64,000 nt of DNA from Bactrocera neohumeralis (Eukaryota; Arthropoda; Insecta; Diptera; Tephritidae). The stretch covers positions 15,504,236 through 15,568,235 of the forward strand of contig NW_026089623.1 in NCBI RefSeq assembly GCF_024586455.1, read 5' to 3'. Numbering within the stretch: the first letter of the stretch is position 1; each line of letters starts with the position of its first letter. Of the stretch, positions 11,252 through 22,133 are shown piece by piece. The notes beneath the pieces are model-generated. The model did not search any database. It was not told the origin of the DNA and saw only the letters and a program-made list of their open reading frames with translations. Position numbers and translations under genes: made by a program.

Positions 11252-12715
11252 CACTGTGATAGCTTTTTTCAAAAAAAAAAAAAAAAAGACAAGACCAAAT
11301 TCGACGGTTTCCCCCTATTTCGGGTCCTACGAATCGAACTGCAACATCACTTTTTTGAGTTACAATCATGGTTTCATACAAAAATTTTTGTTGAAGTTTT
11401 TCATCAAAGTGGCCCATTGTAAGAGAAAGGCACATTTTTCTTCGGTACCGCGGAAACCAATATAGAATGCGTGATTGGAAGCTTCGCACAGAATATCATT
11501 TAAATGTGGCAAATGTTATCCATATTCCGCTGATACCAGCTAATAACATTTTGCTACCACCACTGCACATAAAATTGGGAATTGTCAAAAATTTCATAAA
11601 AGCAATAAATCGGGATGCCGAAGCTTTTAAATGTTTGACAGAAATATTTCCAAGACTAAGTGTTGCGAAAATAAAAGAAGGTATTTTAAGTCTTTTAATA
11701 GAACGAATGTTATGTTGATACATTCTTTTCAGGTGTTCTCAATGGCCCCGATATAAGAAAACTTATGAAGAACGCAAAATTCGGAGAACTTCTAAGGCCA
11801 AATGAAAAAATTGCTTGGAACTCCGTTATGTCCGTTATAAACCATTGCTTAGGAGTGCACCGGTCCAAAGATTGGAAAAAATATATGGATGACATGGTAG
11901 ACGCTTTTGAAGAAATAGGTGTGAATATGTCCTTAAAAATTCATTTCCTTCACCATCACAAGGACCATTTTGAGCAGCAAGTTCCGACTGAATCCGATGA
12001 GCATGGAGAAAGATTTCACCAAGTCGCCGCCCCCCTTGAGCATTGGTACAGCGGCAAAAAGCTTGACTCGTTGCTTGCTGATTTGTGTTGGACATAGATA
12101 GATGAGTCTTATTAAATTTAATTTAAATATTTTGTACAAATTTATGATACTTATTGATAACACTTATAAGATACAAAAAAAAATAAAACAGCACACAAAC
12201 ATAGTTAGTGTAGCTTTTTTAAAAAATACAAATTTTGTTAAGTTTTTTTCTAATGGTTAGTTTGCTCAGAACGTTGTCTTTGCTTAAGTTTCTTACTATT
12301 ACAAGATGTCACTTAATGTATAAGTATCAAAGGGTAAATTAAAATATTGACGAAACGTGAGGGAAAAAACATTAAAAAAAAATGGATTAAATTTCAGTTT
12401 TTTCGACATATTGGCTATAAGGACACAAAAAACATTGATTTTGGGGTTTACAGTCATCTAAGAACTTAAAGACGGACTTATTCTGAGAAGCTTTGCCAAA
12501 GAAAGTTTACCAAAAAAGTCAACATTAAAAAAGTTAGAGACCGAAGAAAAATGTGCCTTTCTCTTACAATGGGCCACTTTGATGAAAAACTTCAAAAAAA
12601 ATTTTTGTATGAAACCATGATTGTAACTCAAAAATGATGCAGTTCGATTCGTAGGACCCGAAATAGGGGGAAACCGTCGAATTTGGTCTTGTCTTTTTTT
12701 TTGACTATCACAGTG
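11252..12715 (+). mobile_element. CACTG-ended DNA transposon inside gypsy pol
   Basis: Both ends read CACTGTGATAG inward and are flanked by TTA (11249-11251 and 12716-12718). Beyond the tips the inverted repeats extend for about 180 bases (11252-11450 against 12540-12715), including poly-A runs, 'gacaagaccaaattcgacgg' and 'gaaaggcacatttttcttcgg'. CACTG termini and a 3-bp TWA duplication are features I associate with the CMC/Chapaev3 group; that assignment is inference. At 1,464 bp it is shorter than an autonomous element. It splits the gypsy protease/pol frame: gypsy sequence ends at 11251 and resumes at 12716. Confidence 0.88.
11467..12097 (+). pseudogene. C-terminal part of a DNA-transposon protein, with intron
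   Basis: Two frames join across a likely 52-bp intron, GTATTTT...TTTTCAG (11681-11732), giving 'AKIKEG' spliced to 'VLNGPDIRKLMKN'. Recognisable blocks are 'ILLPPLHIKLGIVKNFIKA' in the first exon and 'MSLKIHFLHHHKDHFEQ', 'SDEHGERFHQ' and 'LLADLCW' in the second. I know this arrangement from a protein carried by many animal DNA transposons that is usually annotated as uncharacterised. Here only about the last 180 residues remain, so the element needs a partner in trans. The stop at 12095-12097 is followed by an AT-rich tail up to the right inverted repeat. Confidence 0.75.
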
Positions 12716-13153
12716 TTATTAATCAATTGGTGGAATTCAGATCGAATATTATCAGGAACAGAATCTTCGTTAATTGTAATCAAGTTAATTTGATTGCAGC
12801 AAATATACTGAAGTTTTACGTAACTATTCTGATAATGCAGATATTTAGCATCGATGTCAATTTTCGCCTCAATTTCTTTAAGGAAGTCGTAACCGATTAT
12901 ACCATCAAACGTTTTAAGATTATTAAGTAAGTAAAAGGTTGAGGTGTGGTTAAGGACATTGATCAGGCATTTTCTGTTTATGAAATTAATCCCGTTTAGT
13001 GATTTCAATGTAAAAGGAGTATCCATTTGTTTAATTCCGTTAAGAAATGGAAGATTTTTTATAAAATTTTTCGAGGTACCCGTATCAATTAATAGTTTAA
13101 GCTCCTGACCATCTGCTGTTGTTTTAGTGATAAATGGTAGGAGCGACTTCAGT
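12716..13153 (-). pseudogene. Gypsy-type protease segment of pol
   Basis: On the minus strand, starting in the frame entered after the UUUAAAC shift, the sequence reads 'LPFITK', then 'LLIDTGTSKNFI' (about 13075-13110), the D-T-G active site of a retroviral-type aspartic protease, and 'FDGIIGYDFLKEIEAKIDI', the usual second conserved block. The frame is open from the shift site down to the transposon insertion at 12715, beyond which pol continues at 11251. The protease matures Gag and Pol in the particle. Confidence 0.88.
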
Positions 13154-14324
13154 TTAAAAAGTTAATCTCTGAATTAACTTTACAATCGCTTATATGGTTG
13201 GGCCCATCGCGGTAGTTGCTGTCGGTGTAAAAATGAGAAGCATAATAATCGTAACAATGTTCATCGTTTTCAGATTCGTCAGAAACTGTGCCAATTTGTA
13301 CTGGTATAAAATTTACACGTTGAGTCTTCGGGTAAGGTTTTTGAAAAGAACCAGATTGCTCACGAGGACGTTTAAATACTATGGCTTGATTGGGTTGTTG
13401 AGAGACGATTGCGTTATTTTGATTAGGATTACGATTTCGATACATAGACGTGCCAGCATCGACATCCATTGGGACTGATCTATTATTATAATTAATTGAA
13501 CGATTTTGTTGGTTTTCTTGCGGAAAATTATACTGTGGCATAGTTGTTCCTGCCTTATTTGGCTTTAATGAATTACCCATCGCAAATGTTTGCGCGAAAT
13601 CATAGCGTTTGTGGTTCATCTCAAGCTCCTGCGCTACGGCCAATGCTGTAGGCAAATCCTTTGGTGCTGAGGAGAAAAGGATATCGCATAGCGGACGGCG
13701 AAGGCCCGATATAAAAACACGAAGGGCATTTTCTCTTGCACGATCATTAAGAGCTTTTATAACTTCAGTATTACCGCTGTTCGCCATTATTTGCTTATTT
13801 ATGATAAGCGACAAGTGTTTGTCCACTGCGTCGTAATAGTCTGTTATTGTCAGGTTTCCTTGCCTTAGAACGCTTAATTCCGATTCTAGAACATAAACGG
13901 GTCTCTTGTCTGCGTATGTTTGGTCTAACCTAGCAATTATTGCTTTAAAATTAAGTACGGTATTGAAAGATGATAACGTCGAGTTCGCTGCACCTGTAAT
14001 TTTATTTCTAAAAATACCCATTGCAACGTAATACCTTTCTGAACCTTCGGGATAGTAATTAATAGCGAAGTTGGCCGCAGAGCGCCAAGCAGGATAAGAT
14101 GAGGCATCGCCACTAAATTCCGGTAAAGATTTTATTAAGTCGAGACTAGAATTTTTAGAGTCTATTGAAGGGTTAACAGAGACCGGTTCGTAGGGCTCAA
14201 CATGTGGTAGTTAAAGACGATTTAAAGCTAAGGTAAGTTCGCTAATTTGTGCCGATAGTTCCCGTTTGGTGCGTTCGGTTGCACCTGCTACGATTTCTAA
14301 AACCTGTTCTCGTGTGACCTCCAT
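13149..14324 (-). pseudogene. Gypsy-type gag, one internal stop
   Basis: The likely start is the ATG at 14324-14322 just inside the leader; the frame runs to the TGA at 13149-13151, about 391 codons. A single TAA at 14211-14213 interrupts it after codon 37. The downstream open part starts at M 14021. Visible features are 'PEFSGDASSYPAW' shortly after the stop, 'YADKRPVYVLESELSVLRQG' and 'FISGLRRPLCDILFSSAP' (capsid-like region, typical of gypsy gag), then an N- and Q-rich, basic tail with 'MDVDAGTSMYRNRNPNQNN'. No zinc knuckle is present, as in gypsy itself. It forms the particle shell. Confidence 0.88.
13152..13158 (-). promoter_or_regulatory. UUUAAAC -1 frameshift heptamer at the gag end
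   Basis: The last codons of gag read TTT TTA AAC TGA. This is the slippery heptamer T TTA AAC in the correct phase, with the stop codon directly after it. Slipping back one base moves translation into the frame that encodes the protease block L-L-I-D-T-G and the rest of pol. Gypsy elements are known to use a -1 shift between gag and pol. Confidence 0.85.
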
Positions 14325-15149
14325 TTTGAATTTTGATACAAAGAGAAATTACCGCTATATAACATTAAACAAATGAACAATAGAAAATGCTATAAATGTA
14401 TTAACTAAAAGTTTTAATCCTCTTATATTCTCAAAGCTGCAGATAAATTTATAAGTATGTCCTGCTTACTTGGAATAACTTAGATATGTTGAGAAAATTT
14501 TGACTTGAGTTTGCCTTTCTTAGTGCGTGTTAAATACGCTATTTGGAATAAAATCGTACAATGCTTTCACAGCTCGCAAAACGGGATTTTGAAATCTATA
14601 TTTCAATTTTCCTCTTCTCATATAGAGTTCGCAATCTTGCAGTTTTTAACGATGGAAAAAATTATGGAACCAACTTGTATTACGAAAATTTCAATTAATC
14701 AATTAACTTTTCAACACGTGTATGTTACGTAACTCACTATGATCCAACAACACTTAAAAAAGGCACTGACATACATACAGTTTTAATTTATTTGACGTCA
14801 ATATCAAATTTTATATTTTTTTTTTAATTTTTTTTAATTTTTCACTATTGAACAATTATCAATTTCGATCATTACTTACATAATTTCAACAAATTTCTAA
14901 TTCTGGTTTGCCAAGCTTAAAATTAAGAGTAAAGACTCGAATGTAGAATTCCCACGATGCAAAAAAAGGTGTCCAGCCACGTGAAGATGAAAAAAGTTCA
15001 ACAACGCCGCAACTTTCCGACTTCGTTTGGAATTTATATTGGTTTTTGTGTAACTGCCGGTTGGTTCGTCCTTCCTTATAGGAATAATACTTGTAGAATT
15101 GATCAAATCGACCGTTCAAAACAAGTTGCGAATAGGATTTTCTCGACAG

Positions 15150-15167
15150 GCCCCACGTTGGGCGCCA
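15150..15167 (-). promoter_or_regulatory. Gypsy-type primer-binding site (tRNA-Lys)
   Basis: On the minus strand TGGCGCCCAACGTGGGGC, all 18 bases complementary to the 3' end of tRNA-Lys, touches (overlaps by one base) the 5' LTR. This is the primer site used by gypsy itself. Confidence 0.92.
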
Positions 15168-15473
15168 CTTAAAATAATTCAATAAAACTCAACTTTCGTT
15201 GTCCACGTTAATCTTTATTCTGCCTCTTTACAAAAGTTTTTCGCTCAACCAAACCAAGCTCGAAGAAATTTCACCAACGCTTTCCGCTAGACAATGCAAC
15301 AATCGTTATTCGTCTCATGTATTTGTTGTAATCTGAAAGTGCTGTTGTCACGACTTAGATCAAGCGCGAGAGCAAGGTGCTTAGTGCGCATGTCCAATGA
15401 TGTTGAGCTTAAACAAAAAGTACGATCAAATAAGTGTTCACAGGTTAGCGAGTTTGTGCAAGCATTCTTAACT
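15168..15473 (-). repeat. Gypsy-type 5' LTR
   Basis: 306 bp; nearly identical to 7807-8165 apart from a deletion of about 54 bases near 15400 and a handful of substitutions. The target duplication TATA follows at 15474-15477. High similarity between the two LTRs suggests a fairly recent insertion. Confidence 0.9.
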
Positions 15474-15477
15474 TATA

Positions 15478-16213
15478 TAAAAAAAATAAGAAAAAAAACA
15501 AAAAAAAAGAACATACATGTACATATCGGCACCTGAAATGCAAAATAACGTAACAACATTTTCGAAAATTAACAGTGGCGTGAATGAAACACGAAATAAA
15601 ATGCAATAAGAGTGAAAAAAATTTTAAAATTGGTTAAAACTGGTTCATATATGAGCGCAGAACCTGAAAATCTTAGACATATGTAATATTATGTATGTAA
15701 TTTGAAGTAGTGAACCGTAATCAATAGGATACTCAATTTCGATTTTTTTGATGATACGTTATTTTGCATTTTAGGTGACGATATGTACATATGTATAAGC
15801 AAAAAGTAACAAAGTGTATGAAAATTTAAAATAAATTTCGAAAGAAAAGTAAAAGTAAAAGTGAGATAAAGACATACCTACTGTGCAGTGAAGTGCATAA
15901 CAATACAAACACAAAAGACTGTGAAAAATGAACGTGTAAAACAACAAATCAATTCAATTCTATCTAATTTCCACTAACAACATAAAACGGGCGTGAAACT
16001 CAATAAATATAAAGCAACTTAAACGTAGTACAAATTAAACAAAAGTAAAGAGCCAAACAAAAAAAGGCAATAAGTCAACATGTTGGAACGCCGGCGGAGA
16101 AGCGAAGCATCACCCAAGGAAGCGCACACATTTTTATAATTTAACCCCCAAAATCACTGAGGAAAGTGTCTGAGTGAGTGTAGATTCCACTTTTGATTTT
16201 TACTATAATATGT
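15478..16213 (+). other. BEL-1 leader, no gene seen
   Basis: AT-rich DNA between the gypsy insertion and the tandem duplication. It has A-rich runs and several CATATGTA-like strings, like the long leader of BEL-2 (35744-37864), but no recognisable frame. Confidence 0.5.
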
Positions 16214-16623
16214 ATATATGTATGTATGTAACTTGCACCAACGGTCAAAATCATAGAACCGATATTAATTAAACCCGTTTAATGAAAACGGTTAGTAAAG
16301 GCTCTAAATCGGCGGCAAATTCAAGTACCGATAGAAACCATTACGGTAAATAATATTTATGTATATATTAGAGTGATTCAAAAAAAAATTTTTTTTTTCG
16401 TTTGGTACTCGGAAAAAAATATATGTATGTATGTAACTTGCACCAACGGTCAAAATCATAGAACCGATATTAATTAAACCCGTTTAATGAAAACGGTTAG
16501 TAAAGGCTCTAAATCGGCGGCAAATTCAAGTACCGATAGAAACCATTACGGTAAATAATATTTATGTATATATTAGAGTGATTCAAAAAAAAATTTTTTT
16601 TTTCGTTTGGTACTCGGAAAAAT
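16214..16623 (+). repeat. Perfect tandem duplication, unit about 205 bp
   Basis: The block starting 'atatgtatgtatgtaacttgcacc' is present twice, 205 bases apart, with no difference that I can see. Each unit ends in 'attcaaaaaaaaa', a T run and 'cgtttggtactcgg', which is the first part of the inverted repeat of the adjacent MITE. The duplication therefore spans the junction between flank and MITE end. Confidence 0.85.
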
Positions 16624-17018
16624 AGGTTCCTAGACACCTCTAAGAAAGCCTCTCCAAACATGAGTTTTTAATTGTAACGGGAAGGTCCTCCTACATACAG
16701 TTTTCTATTTTTTCTTATTATCATATAGAAAAATTTATATCTCGCTTCCAACTACTTGAAAAAAATCGTGTTCCTTAGATTTTGTAGGAAATTGAATGCT
16801 CTACAAAAAAGGTCTATTATGATTTTTTCGTAAACCCAAACTTTTAAAAGATATTAACAGTTAAAGTTTGATTATTTTTGGGAAAATTTTTTATTTCTTA
16901 TGAATTTTATAACTCAATGAAAAAAAATTATTATGAATAGGTTTTTGGAGAGGCTTTCTTAGAGGTGTCTAGAAACCTATTTTTCCGAGTACCAAACGAA
17001 AAAAAAATTTTTTTTTTA
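16583..17018. mobile_element. MITE with inverted repeats of about 76 bp
   Basis: The left arm 16583-16658 and right arm 16943-17018 are near-perfect reverse complements: an A/T run, 'cgtttggtactcggaaaaat', 'aggtt.ctagacacctctaag' and 'aaagcctctcc'. The interior of about 285 bases has no frame. No duplication of target bases is obvious. Superfamily not recognised. Confidence 0.75.
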
Positions 17019-17173
17019 AATGTCTTAATTAGACTTAAGATTTTGTTACGGAAGAAAGACTAGAGTTTTTAAAATTAATAAGTAGACATAAGAGCTTCTG
17101 TTAAAATTTAAACAAGTAAGTAAAAGGAGGTAGGAGTTTTGTTTAATATTTTTATTCCTTAGAAAAACGATTT

Positions 17174-19758
17174 CTTCTTAATTGGCGATTATAGCCGAGT
17201 TAACAACAACGCGCCAGTCGTTTCTCCTTTTCGCTACGTGGCGCCAATTGGATATTCCAAGCGTAGCCAGGTCCTTCTCCACTTGGTCCTTCCAACGGAG
17301 TGGAGGTCTTCCTCTTCCTCTGCTTCCCCCGGCGGGTACAGCGTCGAATACTTTCAGAGCTGGAGTGTTTTCGTCCATTCGGACAACATGACCTAGCCAG
17401 CGTAGCCGCTGTCTTTTAATTCGCTGAACTATGTCAATGTCGTCGTATATCTCGTACAGCTCATCGTTCCATCGAATGCGATATTCGCCGTGGCCAACGC
17501 GCAAAGGACCATAAATCTTTCGCAGAATTTTTCTCTCGAAAACTCGCAACGTCGACTCACCAGTTGTTGACAACGTCCAAGCCTCTGCACCATATAGCAG
17601 GACGGGAATTATGAGCGACTTATAGAGTTTGGCTTTTGTTCGTCGAGAGAGGACTTTACTTTTCAATTGCCTACTCAGTCCGAAGTAGCACCTGTTGGCA
17701 AGAGTTATCCTGCGTTGGATTTCTAGGCTGACATTGTTGGTGGTGTTTACGCTGGTTCCAAGATAGACGAAATTATCTACGACTTCAAAGTTATGACTGT
17801 CAACAGTGACGGTAGTTGGCGCAGATTGTGGGGTCTCCTTTTTTATGGATTGGGCATAGCACACTTAAATTCCAATCGTTGGGCATGCTTTCGTCCGACC
17901 ATATTTTACAAAGTAGCTGATGCATGCTCCTTATCAGTTCTTCGCCGCCGTGTTTGAATAGCTCGGCCGGCAATCCGTCGGCCCCTGCCGCTTTGTTGTT
18001 CTTCAGGCGGGCAATTGCTATTCGAACTTCTTCATGGTCGGGTAATGGTACGTCTGCTCCATCGTCATCGATTGGGGAATCGGGTTCTCCTTCTCCTGGT
18101 GTTGTGCGTTCACTGCCATTCAGCAGGCTGGAGAAGTGTTCCCTCCATAATTTAAGTATACTCTGGGCATCAGTGACTAGATCACCTTTGGGGATTCTAC
18201 AAGAGTATGCTCCGGTCTTGAAACCTTCTGTAAGCCTCCGCATTTTTTCGTAGGAATTTTCGAGCATTACCCCTGTCAGCCAGCTTATCAAGCTCTTTAT
18301 ACTCACGCATTTCGGCCTCTTTCTTTTTCTGTCTGCAGATGCGTCTCGCTTCCTTCTTCAATTCTCGGTATCTATCCCATCCCGCACGTGTTGTGGTCGA
18401 TCGTAACGTTGCGAGGTAGGCAGCCTGTTTTCTCTCCGCAGCGGCGCGGCACTCCTCGTCGTACCAGTTGTTCTTTTGCACTTTCCAACAACCAAGGGTT
18501 TCGGATGCAGCTGTACGTAAGGAGTTTGAAATGCCGTCCCACAGTTCCCTTATACCGAGTTGTTGATGAGTGCTCTCAGAGAGCAGGAGTGCAAGCCGAG
18601 TAGAAAATCGTTCGGCGGCGTGTTGTGATTGCAGCTTTTCGACGTGGAACCTTCCTTGTGTTTGTTGGCGTGCGTTTTTTGCTGCACAGAGGCGGGTGCG
18701 AATCTTGGCTGCAACAAGATAATGGTCCGAGTCGATGTTAGGACCTCGGAGCGTACGCACATCTAAAACACTGGAGACGTGTCTTCCGTCTATCACAATA
18801 TGATGGTATGGTTGGTAGTTTTTCGATCCGGAGACAGCGAGGTAGCTTGATGTATCTTCTTATGCTGGAATCTACTACTACAGATAACCATATTTCGGGC
18901 CCCGGCGAAGTCGATCAGCCTCAACCCATTTGGGGATGTTTCCTCGTGGAGGCTGAATTTACCGACCGTAGTGCCAAAGATACCTTCTTTGCCCACCTTA
19001 GCGTTGAAGTCGCCAAGCACGATTTTGACATCGTGGCGGGGGCATCTCTCATAAGTGCGTTCCAAGCACTCATAAAAGGCATCTTTGGTCACATCGTCCT
19101 TCTCATCCGTCGGAGCGTGGGCGCAGATCAGCGATATGTTGAAGAACCTCGCTTTGATGCGGATTGTGGCTAGACGTTCATTCACCGGAGTGAATGATAG
19201 TACTCGGCGACGGAGTCTCTCTCCCACCACGAATCCCACACCAAACTTGCGCTCCTTTATATGGCCACTGTAGTAAATGTCACAAGGACCTACTCGTCTC
19301 TGTCCTTGTCCCGTCCATCGCATTTCTTGGACGGCGGTGATGTCAGCCTTTGTTTTTACGAGGACATCAACCAGCTGGGCAGCGGCACCTTCTCAATTAA
19401 GGGACCGGACATTCCAGGTGCATGCCCTTAAATCGTAGTCCTTATTTCGTTTGCCGTGGTCGTCATCAAAAGGGGGATCTCTCATCCGAGGCTGGTTGTT
19501 ACTGTTCATTGGTATTGTTTTTTACGTGGCGGGTCCCAAACCCAGCGCACAACCCTATGCAGGGGATGTTTCGCCTTCTCACTTTAGCTCACCTTCGAAC
19601 GGATGTTCTTAGGCTACCCAGAGGATACTTGGTCAAAGACCGGAAGTCGTGAGCTGCTTGAGTCATATGTAAAAGAATCGTTTCTGGCCACTCCCAAGTG
19701 AATGGCGATCAGAGAACTTTCCTCACTTGCGTGAACTTCTACACATGACCCCATCCTC
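17174..19758 (-). pseudogene. RTE-like LINE, copy A (RT core deleted)
   Basis: Reading from 19758 down: a 5' region, then an apurinic-type endonuclease ('LICAHAPTDEKDDV', 'KIVLGDFNAKVGKEG', 'NGLRLIDFA', 'SDHYLVAAKI'), a linker, the start of the reverse transcriptase ('LKNNKAAGADGLPAELFKHG', 'LCPIHKKGDP') and the C-terminal domain ('FVYLGTSVNTTNN', 'LLYGAEAWT', 'RIRWNDE', 'LRWLGHVVRMDE'). At about 17807-17812 the text jumps from 'CANYR' to the C-terminal domain, removing the catalytic core including the Y-A-D-D box. The 3' end is a short AAGAAG tail. GATTT at 17169-17173 and 19759-19763 is a possible target duplication. There are further frameshifts. It sits in the leader of BEL-1. In the RTE group one protein makes the nick and copies the RNA; this copy cannot. 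Confidence 0.88.
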
Positions 19759-19904
19759 GATTTACGATTTAAATTTAAAATTTACAGTCTTCAGTTCTTA
19801 TATTTTTATTTAAAGCGAAAAAAAAGCTAAAAAATAAAAGGCAAGGTTTAAGTTTTTCAGTAAAGCTTGTAAATATTTGATTGTACTATATTTAACCGTT
19901 GCTT
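19759..19904 (-). other. Short AT-rich spacer
   Basis: Probably the 3' untranslated end of the transposon gene at 19905-21505 or BEL-1 leader. Nothing identifiable. Confidence 0.4.
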
Positions 19905-21505
19905 TCATCGTTTTCGGTTAGATCTGGATGACAGTCTAACATATCTTCTTAAGATAAGTTCATATAGAAAGCCTCTATAAATTTCATCCACTAGCGGCAG
20001 CATATCTACAAGATCACCTTTCTTTTTAGTGCTAATTTTTATTGGTGCGACATAACAATTTTTTAAATCTTTTATTTTGACGGAACTGATTCCTCGCTTT
20101 TTTATATTTATGCACTTCACTTAATGATGTTTTTAAATATATTTTACCGTATTCCTTAGTAAATCTGAACCATTTAATGTCATTCCAATTGAATTTATCA
20201 CCGCTGTCATCCACTTTACGCCAAGTAAATACACTTTTTGATGCGAAGGCAAAATCATATGTATTTGAATGATCCATTTCGTTAACTAAAATTTTTTCTT
20301 CACTCCGCCTGTTCTTATAAATTGGTATCAAATGTAGCATATTGGTTAATTTGTTGCACAGTCATGTATGGTAAGGTTAAAGGTCCATAAAGGCCTTTTG
20401 CAGAATGACAAGTTTTCAACAGAGGCGTGGGAAGGCACTGTTGAAGATCGAACAAAACAGAGAGATTTTTAGATATTTTTCTTTATCGGGTTTTTAGCAT
20501 CATAAGCTTGTTGTGCTATATTGAGAAGTTCCTCAGACTTAGCAACTTGTATTTTACATTGAAGCAAATCACATTTGTGGCAAGTGTCAACTTTAGGTTT
20601 TTTAAATTTTTAATCGAGTGTGCCAAAGAGTTGAGCAAATTTTGAAAGCGACACGGAATGGTTGTATTTATCTTTATAAAGGCGATACAATTCAGCTACC
20701 GACAAATCACTCGGTAGATAACGCTTGGAAGTATCACGGCGAGTGTAGTGCGACTCATACGATGGAAAGCTTTTTATGAAGTCTAAATTTCTTGCTCTCT
20801 TGCCTGAGAAAGCTTTTTAGAACACGAACGTTTTGCACGTAAATCTCCACTAACTCCTCCTTCAAGTTTTGACTTCACAACTGTTTTTATGAACTGCTCG
20901 GTCTCGAACAACGTGAATCTGAAGCATTTTTGGCAAACTGAAATTCTATTACCAATAACCTCCAAAAAATAGTAGTAGCAATTCGGTCTACTTCGAGGAC
21001 TTCTTTCGTGTTTTACTCGTTTTACAGTGTTAGTTTCCTGAATTTCAATTAAGCCAGCGTCATATGCCTTACGTAAGTTATAGGAGCCTTGTTCTCAGTA
21101 TTGTTTGTGAATGATTTGCTGTTCCTCGTATGTTATTCTATCAGCGCATCTTTTTCTGCAAGATTCCAGCGGGCGCACAATACGAGCAGGAATAATTTTT
21201 CCAGATGCTGAAGTATAACTTTCCCCGAGATTCCTTGATTCTTTTCGCAAGATTTTCTTCGGAACCACTTTATTTGCAACACTTTCCGAATTTTCCTAAA
21301 TTTAAATTTTTATTATTACTATCCAATAAATGAGTTTAGTACTTACAACTTCGCTGGCTAAATCTAAGCTTGGAGCAGTGCAATTACTTACGAGTTTATC
21401 AAAATTTGGATCAACAACCGAATCATCACTAGAAAAATCAACAGTACTCACATTGCTTATGTTTAATAAGCTAACTAAATTTTCACTTTCCATTTTAATA
21501 AGCAA
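19905..21505 (-). pseudogene. DUF7869-like transposon protein, decayed, with intron
   Basis: The start is the MLIK/MESE methionine pair near 21505. Exon 1 runs to 'LASEV' and a 51-bp intron with GTAAGT and TTTAG ends (21296-21346) leads in phase to 'ENSESVANKVVPKK'. Further blocks are 'RKRCADRITYEEQQ', an internal stop, 'NRISVCQKCFRFTLF', 'FPSYESHYTRRDTSKRYLPS' (about 20710-20780), 'YKDKYNHSVSLSKFAQLF', a C-x2-C pair 'TCHKCD', a proline-rich 'LPTPLLKTCHSAKGL', and a C-terminal piece (20032-20340) with 'DIKWFRFTKEYGKIYLKTSL'. This order is found in an uncharacterised, probably transposon-borne protein family of insects and cnidarians, which I believe is now called DUF7869; function unproven. 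The middle is deleted and stops and shifts are frequent. Confidence 0.65.
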
Positions 21506-22133
21506 ATGCTCTTAACGGCTCGACAGTATTTCACCAACTGAACAGCTTAAGTAGAAAAATAAACGGAAAGAACACACACAAAAACAACCTTATTTTGATT
21601 TAAAATGCCGTTCTCGGCTAAAGAAAATTTAGCAGATCATTCTAAGTATACTTAAGATGTTTTGTAACACGATGTATTTCGCCTCCTTGATAGTTTTAAT
21701 TTTATCATAAGCACTTATATCCATTTAAGTTATGAAAATCTGAAAATCTATTTTTTACATAACGGTTTAAGTAAACATACGATTTCTTGTTATATTAAAT
21801 TTGTTGAATATTTTCTAGTAAATATTGAGTTTATGTTGACATACGAGGTTATAAAAAAATTCTTAACAACCGATACGGCTTCTCAAAAACTAAGGCTTAC
21901 GTAAGATATTATGTCGTATGAAATATATTCAATTAGAAAGGACGTTAAAAAGTAAACCGTGACAACTTTTTACAAAATGGTGGAAATTGAAAACTGATTG
22001 GATCCAAATGTGCATTGTAAGAAGACATAGCAGAATATGACCTTAACTCGATTTTGACTTAACTCGACTTAAGATGTTGTAACATATTTCCACAGATATA
22101 TATTTTATTAATTAAAATTTTCTGAATGAGCAC
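21506..22133 (+). other. Leader between the inserted transposon and BEL-1 gag
   Basis: AT-rich, without a convincing frame on either strand. The last part, from about 22125, has 'atgagcactgattcaaaagaatc', which parallels the gag start region of BEL-2 (37865). Confidence 0.5.

Larger units (their letters stand above)
7807..15473 (-). mobile_element. Gypsy-type LTR retrotransposon, minus strand
   Basis: Two LTRs in the same orientation (7807-8165 and 15168-15473) enclose gag, protease, reverse transcriptase, RNase H and integrase, all on the minus strand in the gypsy (Ty3) order. The element is flanked by TATA at 7803-7806 and 15474-15477, a 4-bp duplication of the type gypsy makes. LTRs read AGTTAAG...TTTAAGT, beginning AGTTA as in Drosophila gypsy. 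The primer site is the tRNA-Lys type. Between the integrase stop (8622) and the 3' LTR there is no open frame for an envelope protein, so it is env-less. The coding region is interrupted by a DNA transposon at 11252-12715. Confidence 0.92.

Noticed and set aside
17924..18253. Plus-strand frame conserved at 31272, 34054 and 48222
   Set aside because: Antisense shadow of the LINE linker/RT start; conserved only because the LINE copies are similar.
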